NCBI GenBank assembly: GCA_051278195.1
Contig: JBNMQM010000012.1
Span: 1 to 64,000 of the forward strand
Source of the DNA: JAHRVQ01 sp051278195
Lineage (GTDB): Bacteria; Pseudomonadota; Gammaproteobacteria; Pseudomonadales; Azotimanducaceae
Length of the DNA stretch: 64,000 bases
Direction of reading: 5' to 3'
The notes under the pieces were generated by a model, which was not told the origin of the DNA, ran no database searches, and saw nothing but the letters and a program-made list of their open reading frames with translations. Below, piece by piece: positions 45,259 to 54,316 of this stretch. Each line of letters opens with the position of its first letter. Within the stretch, counting starts at the first letter, position 1. Both the position numbers and the translations under genes were made by a program.

Positions 45259-46815
45259 TCACTTTGCTAGACGGGAAGCGGCAGATTGTAGCGGATATGT
45301 CGTGCCGACCCCCTGCCAGATAACAAAGCACGTTTCACCTAAGCGCATGCTTTCAAAAAGCTTCTCTGTCTTAAACGACGCTATCTCATTGCTCTTGCTC
45401 ATGATCCTAATCTCCCCGACGACCAGCCTTGGGTCGAGGGAGGAGTGAGCAACAATGTTGATATTGTGAGTTTTATAGTCACAGGGGGTATAGGCATCCG
45501 CTAAGTACCTGACCTGCGAGTTCGCGAGAAATTCTGCGATTTCACCTCTGTTGATGGAATCATAAAATTCATAGCTATTGATAAGGCCATCTAAATTGAC
45601 AACTTGATGATCGGAAAAATAGCCAAATACGCCCGCGTCTCGCAAACCGATTCTGGATCCATCTTTGACGGCAAGGTTCATCCAATTTGCGGCGCTCAGG
45701 CGTTCTTGATGGTGTCCTAGTCTGAGGCCAAGTGAGCCAAAATTCATCCCCAGAGCGAGTAGCACAGCAAAGGCTGCCGTCAAACGCTTAAGCTGTGGAG
45801 CGACTGAAACGAGATCGGCAACCGCAATTACGATTAACGGTATTTGTGCCACAAAATGCCATTGAAATGTGCCCCATGCCATAAAAATAACGCTCCATGC
45901 CAGATGCACCAAACAGCCTAAGGACATCGCTAATAGTAGGCCATAGCGGGTTGCCAGCAGATTTTGATGACGCGTGGTGTATAAACGATAAGCAAACCAA
46001 ATGGCGGTGCAAAAAATCGCGATGACGAAATGCGGTACACGCGGAAGAAAGCCGATACGAAAGTGAGGATACGGGAAGGTATTTTTCAGAACGCCTGAAA
46101 TCGGCGTTATGTGATCGTGATTGACAACATTCCAAATCAAATAGGGTGCGACGACACAAATCGAAATTGTTGCAGGCAACCACCAATTGGAGATTATCTT
46201 GACAATGTCGAGTTGTCGCCGCCATTCAAATATGAGGATGGCGGCAGACAAAGTAAGAATCATAAAAGCGCTATCGAGCCTGGATAAAAATAGCAGGCCA
46301 AATAGCAGACCAAGCAAGAGCCGCAATTTTGTTTTGTCAGGCGTTTCGCCAAATTGGAACAACACGTAGATCAAAACCAACTCCACCATGACCAGCAATG
46401 GACTCTCTAAACCGTTTAGGCCCAGCACAGTGATCGGCGCGAAGAAAAGTAATGTTGCCAGTGCGGCAAGCACACCCGCCGTAGGGTAATATCTCTGGCA
46501 AAGTACGGTGATGACTTTAAAGCTAAGAAGGTACAGGCCGAGTTGGAACAACAGCATGACGCGTAGTGAGACAGTGGGGTCTAATTGAAGTAGATATATC
46601 GGGTGGACGAGTAGCATCCATAGTGGGTGCCAGCCATTTGTAGGGTTTATCCCATCAAATGTAAGCCCCAGACCAGCGACGTTGTTCATCGCGACTTTCA
46701 TATAGTAGTAGGCGTCATCAGACAGGAATAGGATGACAGTCTCTGTGGGTAAAAGTAGAATTGCCAGTCCAAGTAGGACAGCAATTGCTGTAATCCAGAG
46801 GTCGATCGGTTTCAT
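45259..46815 (-). CDS. GT-C-type membrane glycosyltransferase (ArnT/PMT-like)
   Basis: From the ATG at 46815 the product has 518 residues (the frame to 46857 adds 14 without hydrophobic character). About ten membrane helices follow. The first extracytoplasmic loop has the acidic pair LFLSDDAYYYMKV, the likely catalytic Asp region of lipid-phosphosugar-dependent GT-C enzymes, and PTNGWHPLWML. The C-terminal soluble part (GLRDAGVFGYFSDHQVVNLDG) is typical of this group. It probably transfers a sugar from a polyprenyl carrier to the EPS, a lipid or a protein in the periplasm. It is operonic with the downstream ligase-like gene and divergent from the nucleotidyltransferase. Confidence 0.85.
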   Translation of the reverse strand: MKPIDLWITAIAVLLGLAILLLPTETVILFLSDDAYYYMKVAMNNVAGLGLTFDGINPTNGWHPLWMLLVHPIYLLQLDPTVSLRVMLLFQLGLYLLSFKVITVLCQRYYPTAGVLAALATLLFFAPITVLGLNGLESPLLVMVELVLIYVLFQFGETPDKTKLRLLLGLLFGLLFLSRLDSAFMILTLSAAILIFEWRRQLDIVKIISNWWLPATISICVVAPYLIWNVVNHDHITPISGVLKNTFPYPHFRIGFLPRVPHFVIAIFCTAIWFAYRLYTTRHQNLLATRYGLLLAMSLGCLVHLAWSVIFMAWGTFQWHFVAQIPLIVIAVADLVSVAPQLKRLTAAFAVLLALGMNFGSLGLRLGHHQERLSAANWMNLAVKDGSRIGLRDAGVFGYFSDHQVVNLDGLINSYEFYDSINRGEIAEFLANSQVRYLADAYTPCDYKTHNINIVAHSSLDPRLVVGEIRIMSKSNEIASFKTEKLFESMRLGETCFVIWQGVGTTYPLQSAASRLAK

Positions 46816-46913
46816 GGAAGGCTTCTCTGCTCTGTGTAAAATAAATTTCGCGGTCATGCCCCATTATATATGGTGCTTTGACGTTCACATACTCTCTGGA
46901 GTAAACACCAAAA

Positions 46914-47642
46914 ATGAATTCAAAGCCCTTCAAGGCGGTAATCCTCGCTGGTGGCAAAGGGACGAGGCTTCGACCCTTAACAGTTTCGTTCCCTAAACCA
47001 CTTGTACCACTAGGTGATAAGCCGATACTGGAAATTTTGCTGCTCCGTCTAAAAGCTTTTGGCGTGACCAATATGACCATTTCCACAGGTTATTTGTCTC
47101 AGATGATTGTCAGTCTCTGTGGTGATGGCAGCGGCTATGGCGTAAATCTTGATTATGTTCACGAAGAAGAGCCTTTAGGCACTGCTGGGGCACTGAGCTT
47201 GATTGAAAACTTGCCCGAGAATTTCATGGTCATGAATGGCGACCTGTTAACGACTCTGAATCTTAATAATATGATGGCTTTCCACGAGGAAAAAGACGCT
47301 GATGTAACAATTGGCATCTATCGTCGTGAAATAAAGATAGATTTTGGTGTCGTCGAAACACACAACGGAGAATTTCTTGGATTTAAGGAAAAGCCGATAC
47401 TGCACCACGATGTCAGCATGGGCGTTAACATCCTATCCAAACGGGTGATGAAGTACGTCGAAAAGAACCAGCATTTAGATATGCCTGATTTGATTTTAAG
47501 GGTTCACGAAGCCGGCGGTAAGGTGTGTTGCTACCAGGAAGATTGTTATTGGCTGGATATTGGTCGGATGGATGACTACGCTCAGGCGCAGATTGACTAT
47601 GAAGCGAACCGCGAGCAGTTTTTGGGCATAGGTATTAAATGA
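46914..47642 (+). CDS. Sugar-1-phosphate nucleotidyltransferase
   Basis: The 242 residues begin with the nucleotide-binding motif AVILAGGKGTRLRPLTVSFP and KPLVPLGDKPILE, then TAGALSLIENL, FMVMNGDLLT and a metal-binding DIGRMDDYAQA near the end. It forms an NDP-sugar from a sugar-1-phosphate and NTP. The short length without a C-terminal beta-helix resembles mannose- or heptose-type guanylyl or cytidylyl transferases rather than GlmU. The product sugar is not fixed by sequence. ATGA overlap with the next gene (4 bases) couples it to the epimerase/reductase. Confidence 0.9.
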   Translation: MNSKPFKAVILAGGKGTRLRPLTVSFPKPLVPLGDKPILEILLLRLKAFGVTNMTISTGYLSQMIVSLCGDGSGYGVNLDYVHEEEPLGTAGALSLIENLPENFMVMNGDLLTTLNLNNMMAFHEEKDADVTIGIYRREIKIDFGVVETHNGEFLGFKEKPILHHDVSMGVNILSKRVMKYVEKNQHLDMPDLILRVHEAGGKVCCYQEDCYWLDIGRMDDYAQAQIDYEANREQFLGIGIK

Positions 47643-48535
47643 AGATTTGGGTAACCGGTGCGAGTGGATTTACAGGTCAACATCTTCTACAACAGCTTTG
47701 TGAAACGGACGATACAGAAGTCGTCGGCGTATATCGAACAGCGCCAGTCGCCCCGATTGATGGTGTTCAAATAGAACTGATTGATTTGGCCGATGCAAAC
47801 TTGCTTCGCGAGCGTCTTGAAGCGTCATCACCTGACCAGATATTTCATCTGGCGGGGCAGATGCCACCGGCCACGTCCAGCGCAATGTGGGATGCATTTG
47901 TGAGGAATACCTACCATCTTTTGAATGCGGTTCGAAGTTTGTCCGCACAGAAAGCGGTGAAGGTGCTCGTCGCTGGGTCGGCTGCGGAATATCTACCGAA
48001 CTCGACTGGCGTATTTTCGGAGGACGCGGCGATTGGCGGCGTTTCCGACTATGGGATGTCAAAAAGTGCCCAAACCATGCTTTGCCTAAATGCGGCCGAG
48101 CAATTTGGAATTGACCTCGTGATCGCTCGCGGGTTTAACTTTTTGGGGCCAGGTATGTCCCCGAACTTCGTCGTTGGACAGATTTGCGCCCAGTTGGCGA
48201 AGGGTGCAGAAGAGCTGGTGCTGGGTAACCTGCAATCAGAAAGAGACTTTTTGGACATTCGCGACGTCGCCTCCGCGTATCGCGCGATTATGCGTTCCGA
48301 TGCTGCTGGGAGGGTTGTTAATGTCTGTTCAGGTAAAGGAACGACCATCCAAGAGATGGTCGATATAGCCTGTGAGATCTACCAGATCCAACCTCGCGTT
48401 CAATCCAAAGCTAGAAATCACGGATTTGATATTGATCGGGCGATTGGTGATTCAACCAAGTTAATTGACAAGCTGCTCTGGCAACCTGCGATCAGCCTAC
48501 ACCAGTCGATTTCTGACGTGAAAAAACACGGCTAG
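47639..48535 (+). CDS. NAD-dependent sugar epimerase/reductase (extended SDR)
   Basis: The 298-residue extended SDR has Rossmann motif VTGASGFTGQHLL, LAGQMPPATS, catalytic Ser-Tyr-Lys in AGSAAEYLP and YGMSKSAQTM, and RGFNFLGPGMSP with RDFLDIRDVASAY. It resembles GDP-4-keto-6-deoxymannose reductases and related NDP-sugar reductases or epimerases. Together with the upstream nucleotidyltransferase (4-base overlap) it probably makes one dedicated NDP-deoxy sugar for the EPS; this assignment is inference. Transcription converges on the minus-strand epimerase gene. Confidence 0.87.
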   Translation: MKIWVTGASGFTGQHLLQQLCETDDTEVVGVYRTAPVAPIDGVQIELIDLADANLLRERLEASSPDQIFHLAGQMPPATSSAMWDAFVRNTYHLLNAVRSLSAQKAVKVLVAGSAAEYLPNSTGVFSEDAAIGGVSDYGMSKSAQTMLCLNAAEQFGIDLVIARGFNFLGPGMSPNFVVGQICAQLAKGAEELVLGNLQSERDFLDIRDVASAYRAIMRSDAAGRVVNVCSGKGTTIQEMVDIACEIYQIQPRVQSKARNHGFDIDRAIGDSTKLIDKLLWQPAISLHQSISDVKKHG

Positions 48536-48550
48536 TTTCGCTGGCATAGC

Positions 48551-48571
48551 GCCCGGCGACGGGCCTTTACT
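48551..48571 (+). terminator. Weak hairpin between convergent epimerase genes
   Basis: GCCCG (48551-48555) and CGGGC (48560-48564) with a GCGA loop, followed by CTTTACT. It lies 16 bases after the stop of the plus-strand gene. The short stem and poor T-run make it only a candidate. Confidence 0.35.
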
Positions 48572-49556
48572 CGAAGACATCACCTTTGTTTTTTAGATAG
48601 TTTGTATACCATTCTACCGTGGATTTCACCCCATCCTGCCACTCTGTCTTGGGCTGATACCCTAAGAGGCTCTCTGCTTTTTGTGTGTCCGGGCATCGTC
48701 GGCTGACTGAGCCAGAGTGGTTTTCACCCATATTAAACTCACCCTCGTAACCACATAATTCACCGATGTATTTGATGAGAGTCTCGATGGTGATTTCTGC
48801 CTTCGAGTCACCGATGTGGAAGATCTCACCGTTAGCTGCTGCTGAGTCCATCGCCAAAATAGTGCCGGCAACTGCATCATCAATGTAGTTAAAACTTCGA
48901 GTTTGATCATGGCCCATGATTTCGAAGGGCTGCTCACCATCAATAAAGCGTTGTACGACCTGTGGAATCACGTGTTTGAAGCCCATTCTCGGCCCATATA
49001 CATTGTGATAGCGGACGATCGTGGCTTCGAAAGGATAGACCCGTGCGTAATTTAAGAAAGCCGATTCGCCTAACATTTTAGTGACGGCGTAGGTAAACCT
49101 GGGGTGCCCAATATCTTGAATGCAGAGCGGTACATCTTCTGGAGTGGGTACCTGATAACCGAAGGATTCGACTGTTCCTGCGTAGTTTTCGCTGGTGGAC
49201 GTAAATAGAATTTTCTTGCAGGTGCTTTTTGACATCCAATCAAGAGTATTCATGATTAGGCTTGTGTTAATTCGGATCAGTTCATGGGGAATCTCTTCGG
49301 TATACTTAACACCGACGACTGAAGCCAACATGTAGACTTGATCGTAATCTGATTCCAGCTTGTCAAAACTTGATAGCTCCGTAAAATCATCGACAATCAA
49401 CTTAACACCGCTGTCCACTAGGCCTTGTAGCACGTCGTCGAGCTTACCTCTGAACAAGTTGTCGGCGATAGTGATCTGGGTGTCGGGGCGGCTACTCAGT
49501 TGTGCAGCAATATTTTGGCCAATAAAGCCCGCTCCACCAATCAATAATACTTTCAT
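48567..49556 (-). CDS. NAD-dependent nucleotide-sugar epimerase/decarboxylase (extended SDR)
   Basis: The 329 residues have MKVLLIGGAGFIGQNIAAQL, ASVVGVKYTEE, a FTSTSENYAG Ser strand, YAVTKMLGESAF with Tyr and Lys, and a YHNVYGPRMGFKHV motif. It belongs to the UDP-glucose 4-epimerase / UDP-glucuronate decarboxylase group. Its ATG overlaps the TGA of the upstream UDP-sugar dehydrogenase, so the two are coupled. A UDP-glucuronic acid 4-epimerase or decarboxylase giving UDP-GalA or UDP-xylose is therefore plausible, but the residues that decide between them cannot be judged here. Confidence 0.87.
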   Translation of the reverse strand: MKVLLIGGAGFIGQNIAAQLSSRPDTQITIADNLFRGKLDDVLQGLVDSGVKLIVDDFTELSSFDKLESDYDQVYMLASVVGVKYTEEIPHELIRINTSLIMNTLDWMSKSTCKKILFTSTSENYAGTVESFGYQVPTPEDVPLCIQDIGHPRFTYAVTKMLGESAFLNYARVYPFEATIVRYHNVYGPRMGFKHVIPQVVQRFIDGEQPFEIMGHDQTRSFNYIDDAVAGTILAMDSAAANGEIFHIGDSKAEITIETLIKYIGELCGYEGEFNMGENHSGSVSRRCPDTQKAESLLGYQPKTEWQDGVKSTVEWYTNYLKNKGDVFE

Positions 49557-51043
49557 TTAAGATCTCCTCTGCCGATCACGACTAAATTTTTGTTGGCTTT
49601 CAATTGAGACACAAGTGGGCTGCCAAAAAAACCGAGTGTGTCGACGATTATCATGTTTGGGTTCGACAGTAAGAAGTCATTTAGATCCTGGTTACCATTG
49701 TACTGGCTGTGCGCTGTGCAGAGTACAACCATGTCGAATTCTGAGTTCAGCAAGGAGTTCAGGTCAGTTTCAACTTCAATTTTTCGTTCTTCCCATAAAG
49801 GTACGTAGGGATCATGAAGTGTGACGATAGCGCCGTCCGACATAATCTTATCGTAGAGTAGTTCCGTCGGCGCAGATCGAGTGTCAGCGACATCGTTCAA
49901 ATAGGAAACACCTAACAACAGGACCTTTTTATGCTCGAAGTCGCCAATATGCAGCCTACATCTTTCATAGGTGTGTAGAGGCATTTTGTCGTTAATGAAA
50001 ACAGCTTTTTCGGATTGAATAAGACCGCTGTGGCCAAAATAATTCTTTGCCGCCCAGGAAGCCAACAATGGGTCCTTAGTTAGGCAGTAGCCCCCAACAC
50101 CAAGACCCGGTTTCATGAGGTTAGCGTGAGTCGGGCGCATCCGGATGGCGTCAATTACTTCGAATAGATTTACCTCGCTGCTTTCCGCAAACTCCGTCCA
50201 CTCTTGAACGAATGCAATGTTCATAGCGCGATATGAATTTTCGAGTACTTTTGCCATCTCGGTCGCGGTGGTGCTTTCTAATCTTGTTAGAGGATACTCA
50301 TCTGTTCGGATGACGGTGCGAAGAAATGTCTCTACCGCATCCGCACTCCGGTCATCGATTCCGGAGTAGACGCGAAAGAAGCTTCTCACCGAATCGATGT
50401 AATTTGGCCCAGGTGTCACTCTCTCGTAGGAGTGACCAAGTTTGAAATTAGGGGAGAGGCCTCGCCGTTCGAATGTTTCTTGCAAGATCGGCAGTATCAA
50501 TTTTGCACAAGTGCCAGGCGGGACTGTAGATTCTACGAGTATCAGCGCATCTTCTTTGCACTGATCAGCAATGGCTTGTATACCCTTAGTGAAATTCGTC
50601 AAATCAACATCAAAGCCTTCGAGCTCGGCGTTGTCACCATGATGTTTTTTAACGTCAAGGTTCATATCGACGATAATGGTATCTGCATAGGAATAGGCGG
50701 CCGGGTCGTGGGTCGCAAACAAATTCTGGTTTTGAATGGTCGTTTTGTAGAATTCTTGGATTTTAGGGTCCGATGAGACCACCGGGAAGTCTCCGCCATT
50801 GATACCCGCAATTTTCCAGTAAGAAGATGGCGTGGCCAAGTCTAACCCTATAACCGCGTACCGGACTTCGGGGGCATTAGCGACGACTAGTGACATCACT
50901 GCACCAACAAAGCCAAGTCCCTGTACGGCAACGACAGGATTGGAATTGTTTCGCTCGACGAACTTTTGAATAGCATCTGCGTCTGAAGAATGGGCGGGCA
51001 GTGCATAGCTCAAGCCGCTTGTAGGGCTAGTGGATTCAACCAT
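49553..51043 (-). CDS. Nucleotide-sugar dehydrogenase (UDP-glucose/ManNAc dehydrogenase family)
   Basis: The 496 residues include an unusually long N-terminus before the NAD motif (VVAVQGLGFVGAVMSLVVAN at about residue 37). VESTVPPGTCAKLILP, MAKVLENSYRAMNIAF, and the catalytic Cys in GLGVGGYCLTKDPLLA follow, then LLGVSYLNDVADTRSAP. It makes a UDP-hexuronic acid in two oxidation steps. It differs clearly from the WecC-type protein at 36314, so the locus probably supplies two acidic sugars. The gene is divergent from the amidotransferase and co-directional with the epimerase. Confidence 0.9.
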   Translation of the reverse strand: MVESTSPTSGLSYALPAHSSDADAIQKFVERNNSNPVVAVQGLGFVGAVMSLVVANAPEVRYAVIGLDLATPSSYWKIAGINGGDFPVVSSDPKIQEFYKTTIQNQNLFATHDPAAYSYADTIIVDMNLDVKKHHGDNAELEGFDVDLTNFTKGIQAIADQCKEDALILVESTVPPGTCAKLILPILQETFERRGLSPNFKLGHSYERVTPGPNYIDSVRSFFRVYSGIDDRSADAVETFLRTVIRTDEYPLTRLESTTATEMAKVLENSYRAMNIAFVQEWTEFAESSEVNLFEVIDAIRMRPTHANLMKPGLGVGGYCLTKDPLLASWAAKNYFGHSGLIQSEKAVFINDKMPLHTYERCRLHIGDFEHKKVLLLGVSYLNDVADTRSAPTELLYDKIMSDGAIVTLHDPYVPLWEERKIEVETDLNSLLNSEFDMVVLCTAHSQYNGNQDLNDFLLSNPNMIIVDTLGFFGSPLVSQLKANKNLVVIGRGDLK

Positions 51044-51100
51044 GTTTACGTTTCCTAAACTGAGTCGGCGATTCTATCAAAACTGAACGTAATATTTCCG

Positions 51101-51106
51101 TATAAT
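51101..51106 (+). promoter_or_regulatory. Possible -10 element before the amidotransferase
   Basis: A perfect TATAAT sits 41 bases before the ATG at 51147 in the short divergent region. No good -35 hexamer is found 16-18 bases upstream, so it may depend on an activator or be chance. Confidence 0.35.
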
Positions 51107-51146
51107 GCTCGTCACGTGAGGTACGCTGGTCTAAGAGACAAATTTT

Positions 51147-52997
51147 ATGTGTGGAATCTCTGGGGTATATGAGCTAGATGCGGACCCTGCCGCTAATCGA
51201 GAGAGTGTTCGCGCCATGACGAGTGCGATTGCTCACCGCGGCCCCGATGGCGAAGGTTTTTATACCGGTAAACACGTGGCACTTGGTCATCGAAGACTAT
51301 CGATTATTGATGTGGCGGGTGGCGATCAACCTATTTTTAATGAGGACGAGTCGATTTGCATTGTCTTCAATGGCGAGATTTATAACTATCTAGAGCTGTA
51401 TGAGGATCTTGTTAAGAGGGGACATCGGTTTCGAACAAAATCTGATACAGAAGTTATTGTTCACTTATATGAAGAAATGGGTGTTCGTTGTCTCGATTTG
51501 TTGAACGGCATGTTTACTTTCGCGATTTGGGATAAGCCCAGAGAGCGTCTATTTATCGCCCGCGACCGAATGGGTGAGAAACCTCTTTATTTCTTCCAAA
51601 ACGGCACAAAGCTGGTGTTCGGCAGTGAGTTGAAAGCTTTACGCACGAATAAAGACTGCCCTCGATCGTTGGATAAAAATGCGCTCGATTTGTATTTGGC
51701 CTATGGCTACATACCTGAACCTCACTGTATCTTTGAGGGTGTTCGAAAACTGCCCGCAGCCCATTACCTAATAGCAGAGAATGGCCAGATTTCAGTTCAA
51801 GCTTATTGGGAACTGGCGCGTCCTGAGGAAAAAAACACGGCGAGTTTCGACGATCAGTTGGCGGAGTTTTCGTCTCGAATCAAACAATCCGTCAAGTTGC
51901 GACTGCGTAGTGACGTCCCGGTTGGCGCTTTTCTGAGCGGCGGGATTGATTCTAGTTTGATGGTGGCGGTTGCTGCCGAACAACATTCAGGCATCTCAAC
52001 CTTTTCGGTTGGGTTCAGCGAGCAAGACTTTGATGAATTGGACTCCGCCAGGCAAATCGCAGATCGCTACGGTACGAATCATCATCAAATTCAACTAGAC
52101 AAGGTGGATGAGAGTCTTTTTCCAAAAATTGTCGCGCACTTTGACGAGCCGTTTTCAGACTCCTCTGCGATACCTACCTACTACGTCACACAGGAAGCCG
52201 CAAAACACGTCAAAGTCTGTATCTCTGGAGATGCGGGCGATGAGTTGTTTGGTGGTTATAGTCGCTATATGCCAGAACCTGGTGAGCGTCAGATCAATCG
52301 AATACCGGCCTCATTGAGAGGCGCGTTGCTCGATCCAGCGTCCAGAATGTTACCGGATAGCTTCCGAGGTAAAGGCAAGTTGCGCAGGTTCGCTGTTGAT
52401 GGCGCGCAGCGATGGCAAAGGAAGCTGGGCGTGTTCGATGATATTGAAAGAAAATTAATGTATTTACCGGGAATGGCCAATCATCTGGATGCCTCGGCAA
52501 GTCTATTTCAGCCGTATTTTCAAGCGCCGCAAGCAGAAGCGCTATCGAGCCGGATGTGGGCGGATCAAAAAACCTATCTGCCCGATGACATCCTCGTCAA
52601 AGTCGACAGAACATCGATGTGGCATTCGTTAGAAGTACGTGTGCCGTTTCTTGACCATACCCTTGTCGAATTCGCGAACCGATTGCCTACTTCGTCCAAA
52701 ATAAATGCGGGTGAGCAGAAATATATACTCAAAAAGTTTCTCGCTGATAAAGTACCTAATGATTTGCTCACAAGGCCTAAGAAGGGCTTCAGTCTGCCCA
52801 TTCGTCATTGGTTAGCGGGCGATATGGTGGATTTTTCACATTCGCTGTTGAATAAGAATTCCAGAATTTGTGAGTATTTGGATTCAAGCGTGATAGAGAG
52901 TCTTTTACATCAACATCAACATGGCAGCAGAGATTTAAGCAAGCGAATCTGGAGCTTGCTATGGCTCGAGCAATGGGCGCTACATTTTGAAATCTAA
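51147..52997 (+). CDS. asnB: Asparagine-synthase-like amidotransferase of exosortase A loci
   Basis: The 616 residues start MCGISGVYELD, with Cys2 as the glutaminase nucleophile after Met removal. HRGPDGEGFY, NGEIYNYLEL and DTEVIVHLYEE follow in the N-terminal domain. The synthetase domain has the PP-loop FLSGGIDSSLMVAVAAEQ and ISGDAGDELFGGYSRYM. Length and position fit the amidotransferase regularly found in exosortase/EPS loci, which probably amidates a uronic acid of the glycan rather than aspartate. A TATAAT at 51101-51106 may be its -10 element. The next gene overlaps by 11 bases. Confidence 0.92.
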   Translation: MCGISGVYELDADPAANRESVRAMTSAIAHRGPDGEGFYTGKHVALGHRRLSIIDVAGGDQPIFNEDESICIVFNGEIYNYLELYEDLVKRGHRFRTKSDTEVIVHLYEEMGVRCLDLLNGMFTFAIWDKPRERLFIARDRMGEKPLYFFQNGTKLVFGSELKALRTNKDCPRSLDKNALDLYLAYGYIPEPHCIFEGVRKLPAAHYLIAENGQISVQAYWELARPEEKNTASFDDQLAEFSSRIKQSVKLRLRSDVPVGAFLSGGIDSSLMVAVAAEQHSGISTFSVGFSEQDFDELDSARQIADRYGTNHHQIQLDKVDESLFPKIVAHFDEPFSDSSAIPTYYVTQEAAKHVKVCISGDAGDELFGGYSRYMPEPGERQINRIPASLRGALLDPASRMLPDSFRGKGKLRRFAVDGAQRWQRKLGVFDDIERKLMYLPGMANHLDASASLFQPYFQAPQAEALSSRMWADQKTYLPDDILVKVDRTSMWHSLEVRVPFLDHTLVEFANRLPTSSKINAGEQKYILKKFLADKVPNDLLTRPKKGFSLPIRHWLAGDMVDFSHSLLNKNSRICEYLDSSVIESLLHQHQHGSRDLSKRIWSLLWLEQWALHFEI

Positions 52998-54150
52998 CCA
53001 AGCGGCGACTGAAGACCGTAAGCTGAGAGCTATGCTGGTGATTAGCAATCTGACATTTGGGGGTGCTGAGCGTCAGGTCGTTGAAATTGCTAATCATCTT
53101 GAGTCAAAAGGCTTAGAGGTACATGTTTGTATCCTATCGGAACATGCACCTTTGGCGAGTCGGCTCAAGTTACCTGCTAGATTGCATAAGATACCTAAAG
53201 CCCATAAGTATGATTTTAGTGTGGTCTTTGCCCTGAGGCGTTTGATTCGTCAGTTAAATATCGATGTCGTACACGGATTTCTCTTCGACGCCGAGATCGC
53301 AAGCAGGTTGGCAGGCTGGTTCACAAAGGCAATGGTCATTGGGTCAGAGCGAAACTCAGAGTATCGATATGGCAACGTTCACTATTACGCGTATCGCCTG
53401 ACGAGTAAGCTTGTGTCCATGTGTATCGCAAACAGCAACGCTGGCAGACGTTTGAATCAGGCGACCTTCGGGCATGCTGATGACCATTACAGGGTGATTT
53501 ATAACGGTGTAGACCTGGAACGATTTAGAGTGAGAGATGCTAACTGGGCGAAGTGTAATCTACAGCCGGTTGGAGAGAAGTTTGTGATTGGGATGGTAGG
53601 GAGCTTTAAGCCTCAAAAAAATCATCATTACCTGCTCGAAGTGATATGCGAACTCAAGAAAAAGAGAACGGATTTTGTTGTTCTGGTTGCTGGCACAACG
53701 ATATTTGAAGGCGACGATGAAAGTAATCGATACCTTTCTGAAATCAAACAGCGCATCAACGAGCTGGACCTTGGTCAGCACGTTCACCTTATAGGAGCTG
53801 TCGAGCGAGTCGAGTATTTCTATCCGCTGTGTCATCTAACAGTATTGACGTCTAAGCACGAAGGCACCCCAAATGTTGCCCTAGAATCGCTTGCCTGCGG
53901 CACACCTGTTGTCGCGACTAATGTTGCAGATAATGCTTATGTTATTCCGCACGAACGCGTTGGGTATGTTGTTCCCGGAGATGATGCGAGTTTGTTTGCT
54001 GAGACGATTGAGCAAGTTTTGATTAATCCAGATCTGCTCAATAGACTGCAAATTGCTGCCAGGGAATGGGTGGTAAGTGAATTCTCCACTAGTGATATGG
54101 CGCAGAACTTTAGGTTGGCGTATGAGCAGATAACCAGCCGATTAAAATGA
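52987..54150 (+). CDS. GT4-family glycosyltransferase
   Basis: The 387-residue GT-B enzyme lacks membrane helices. The N-terminal domain has VISNLTFGGAERQVVEIANH; the C-terminal domain has FVIGMVGSFKPQKNHHYLLE and the EGTPNVALESLACGTPVVAT nucleotide-sugar site with the E-x7-E pattern. The start is TTG at 52987, 11 bases inside the amidotransferase gene, so translation is coupled. It adds one sugar to the growing lipid-linked EPS unit on the cytoplasmic face; donor and linkage are unknown. Confidence 0.92.
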   Translation: MKSNQAATEDRKLRAMLVISNLTFGGAERQVVEIANHLESKGLEVHVCILSEHAPLASRLKLPARLHKIPKAHKYDFSVVFALRRLIRQLNIDVVHGFLFDAEIASRLAGWFTKAMVIGSERNSEYRYGNVHYYAYRLTSKLVSMCIANSNAGRRLNQATFGHADDHYRVIYNGVDLERFRVRDANWAKCNLQPVGEKFVIGMVGSFKPQKNHHYLLEVICELKKKRTDFVVLVAGTTIFEGDDESNRYLSEIKQRINELDLGQHVHLIGAVERVEYFYPLCHLTVLTSKHEGTPNVALESLACGTPVVATNVADNAYVIPHERVGYVVPGDDASLFAETIEQVLINPDLLNRLQIAAREWVVSEFSTSDMAQNFRLAYEQITSRLK

Positions 54151-54316
54151 AACTCTTTCCTAGAGTTAGATAGGCTGATCAGTTTTATCTGAGCTGTGAT
54201 TAGTTGCCAACTAAATTTTGCGTTGAATCCAATCTATTCCCTTCCTAGGGTTATCTGTTTATTCTTACCAGAACAACTGACGGGAAGTTGAAGTCACGCT
54301 GAATCAAAGGGTACCA

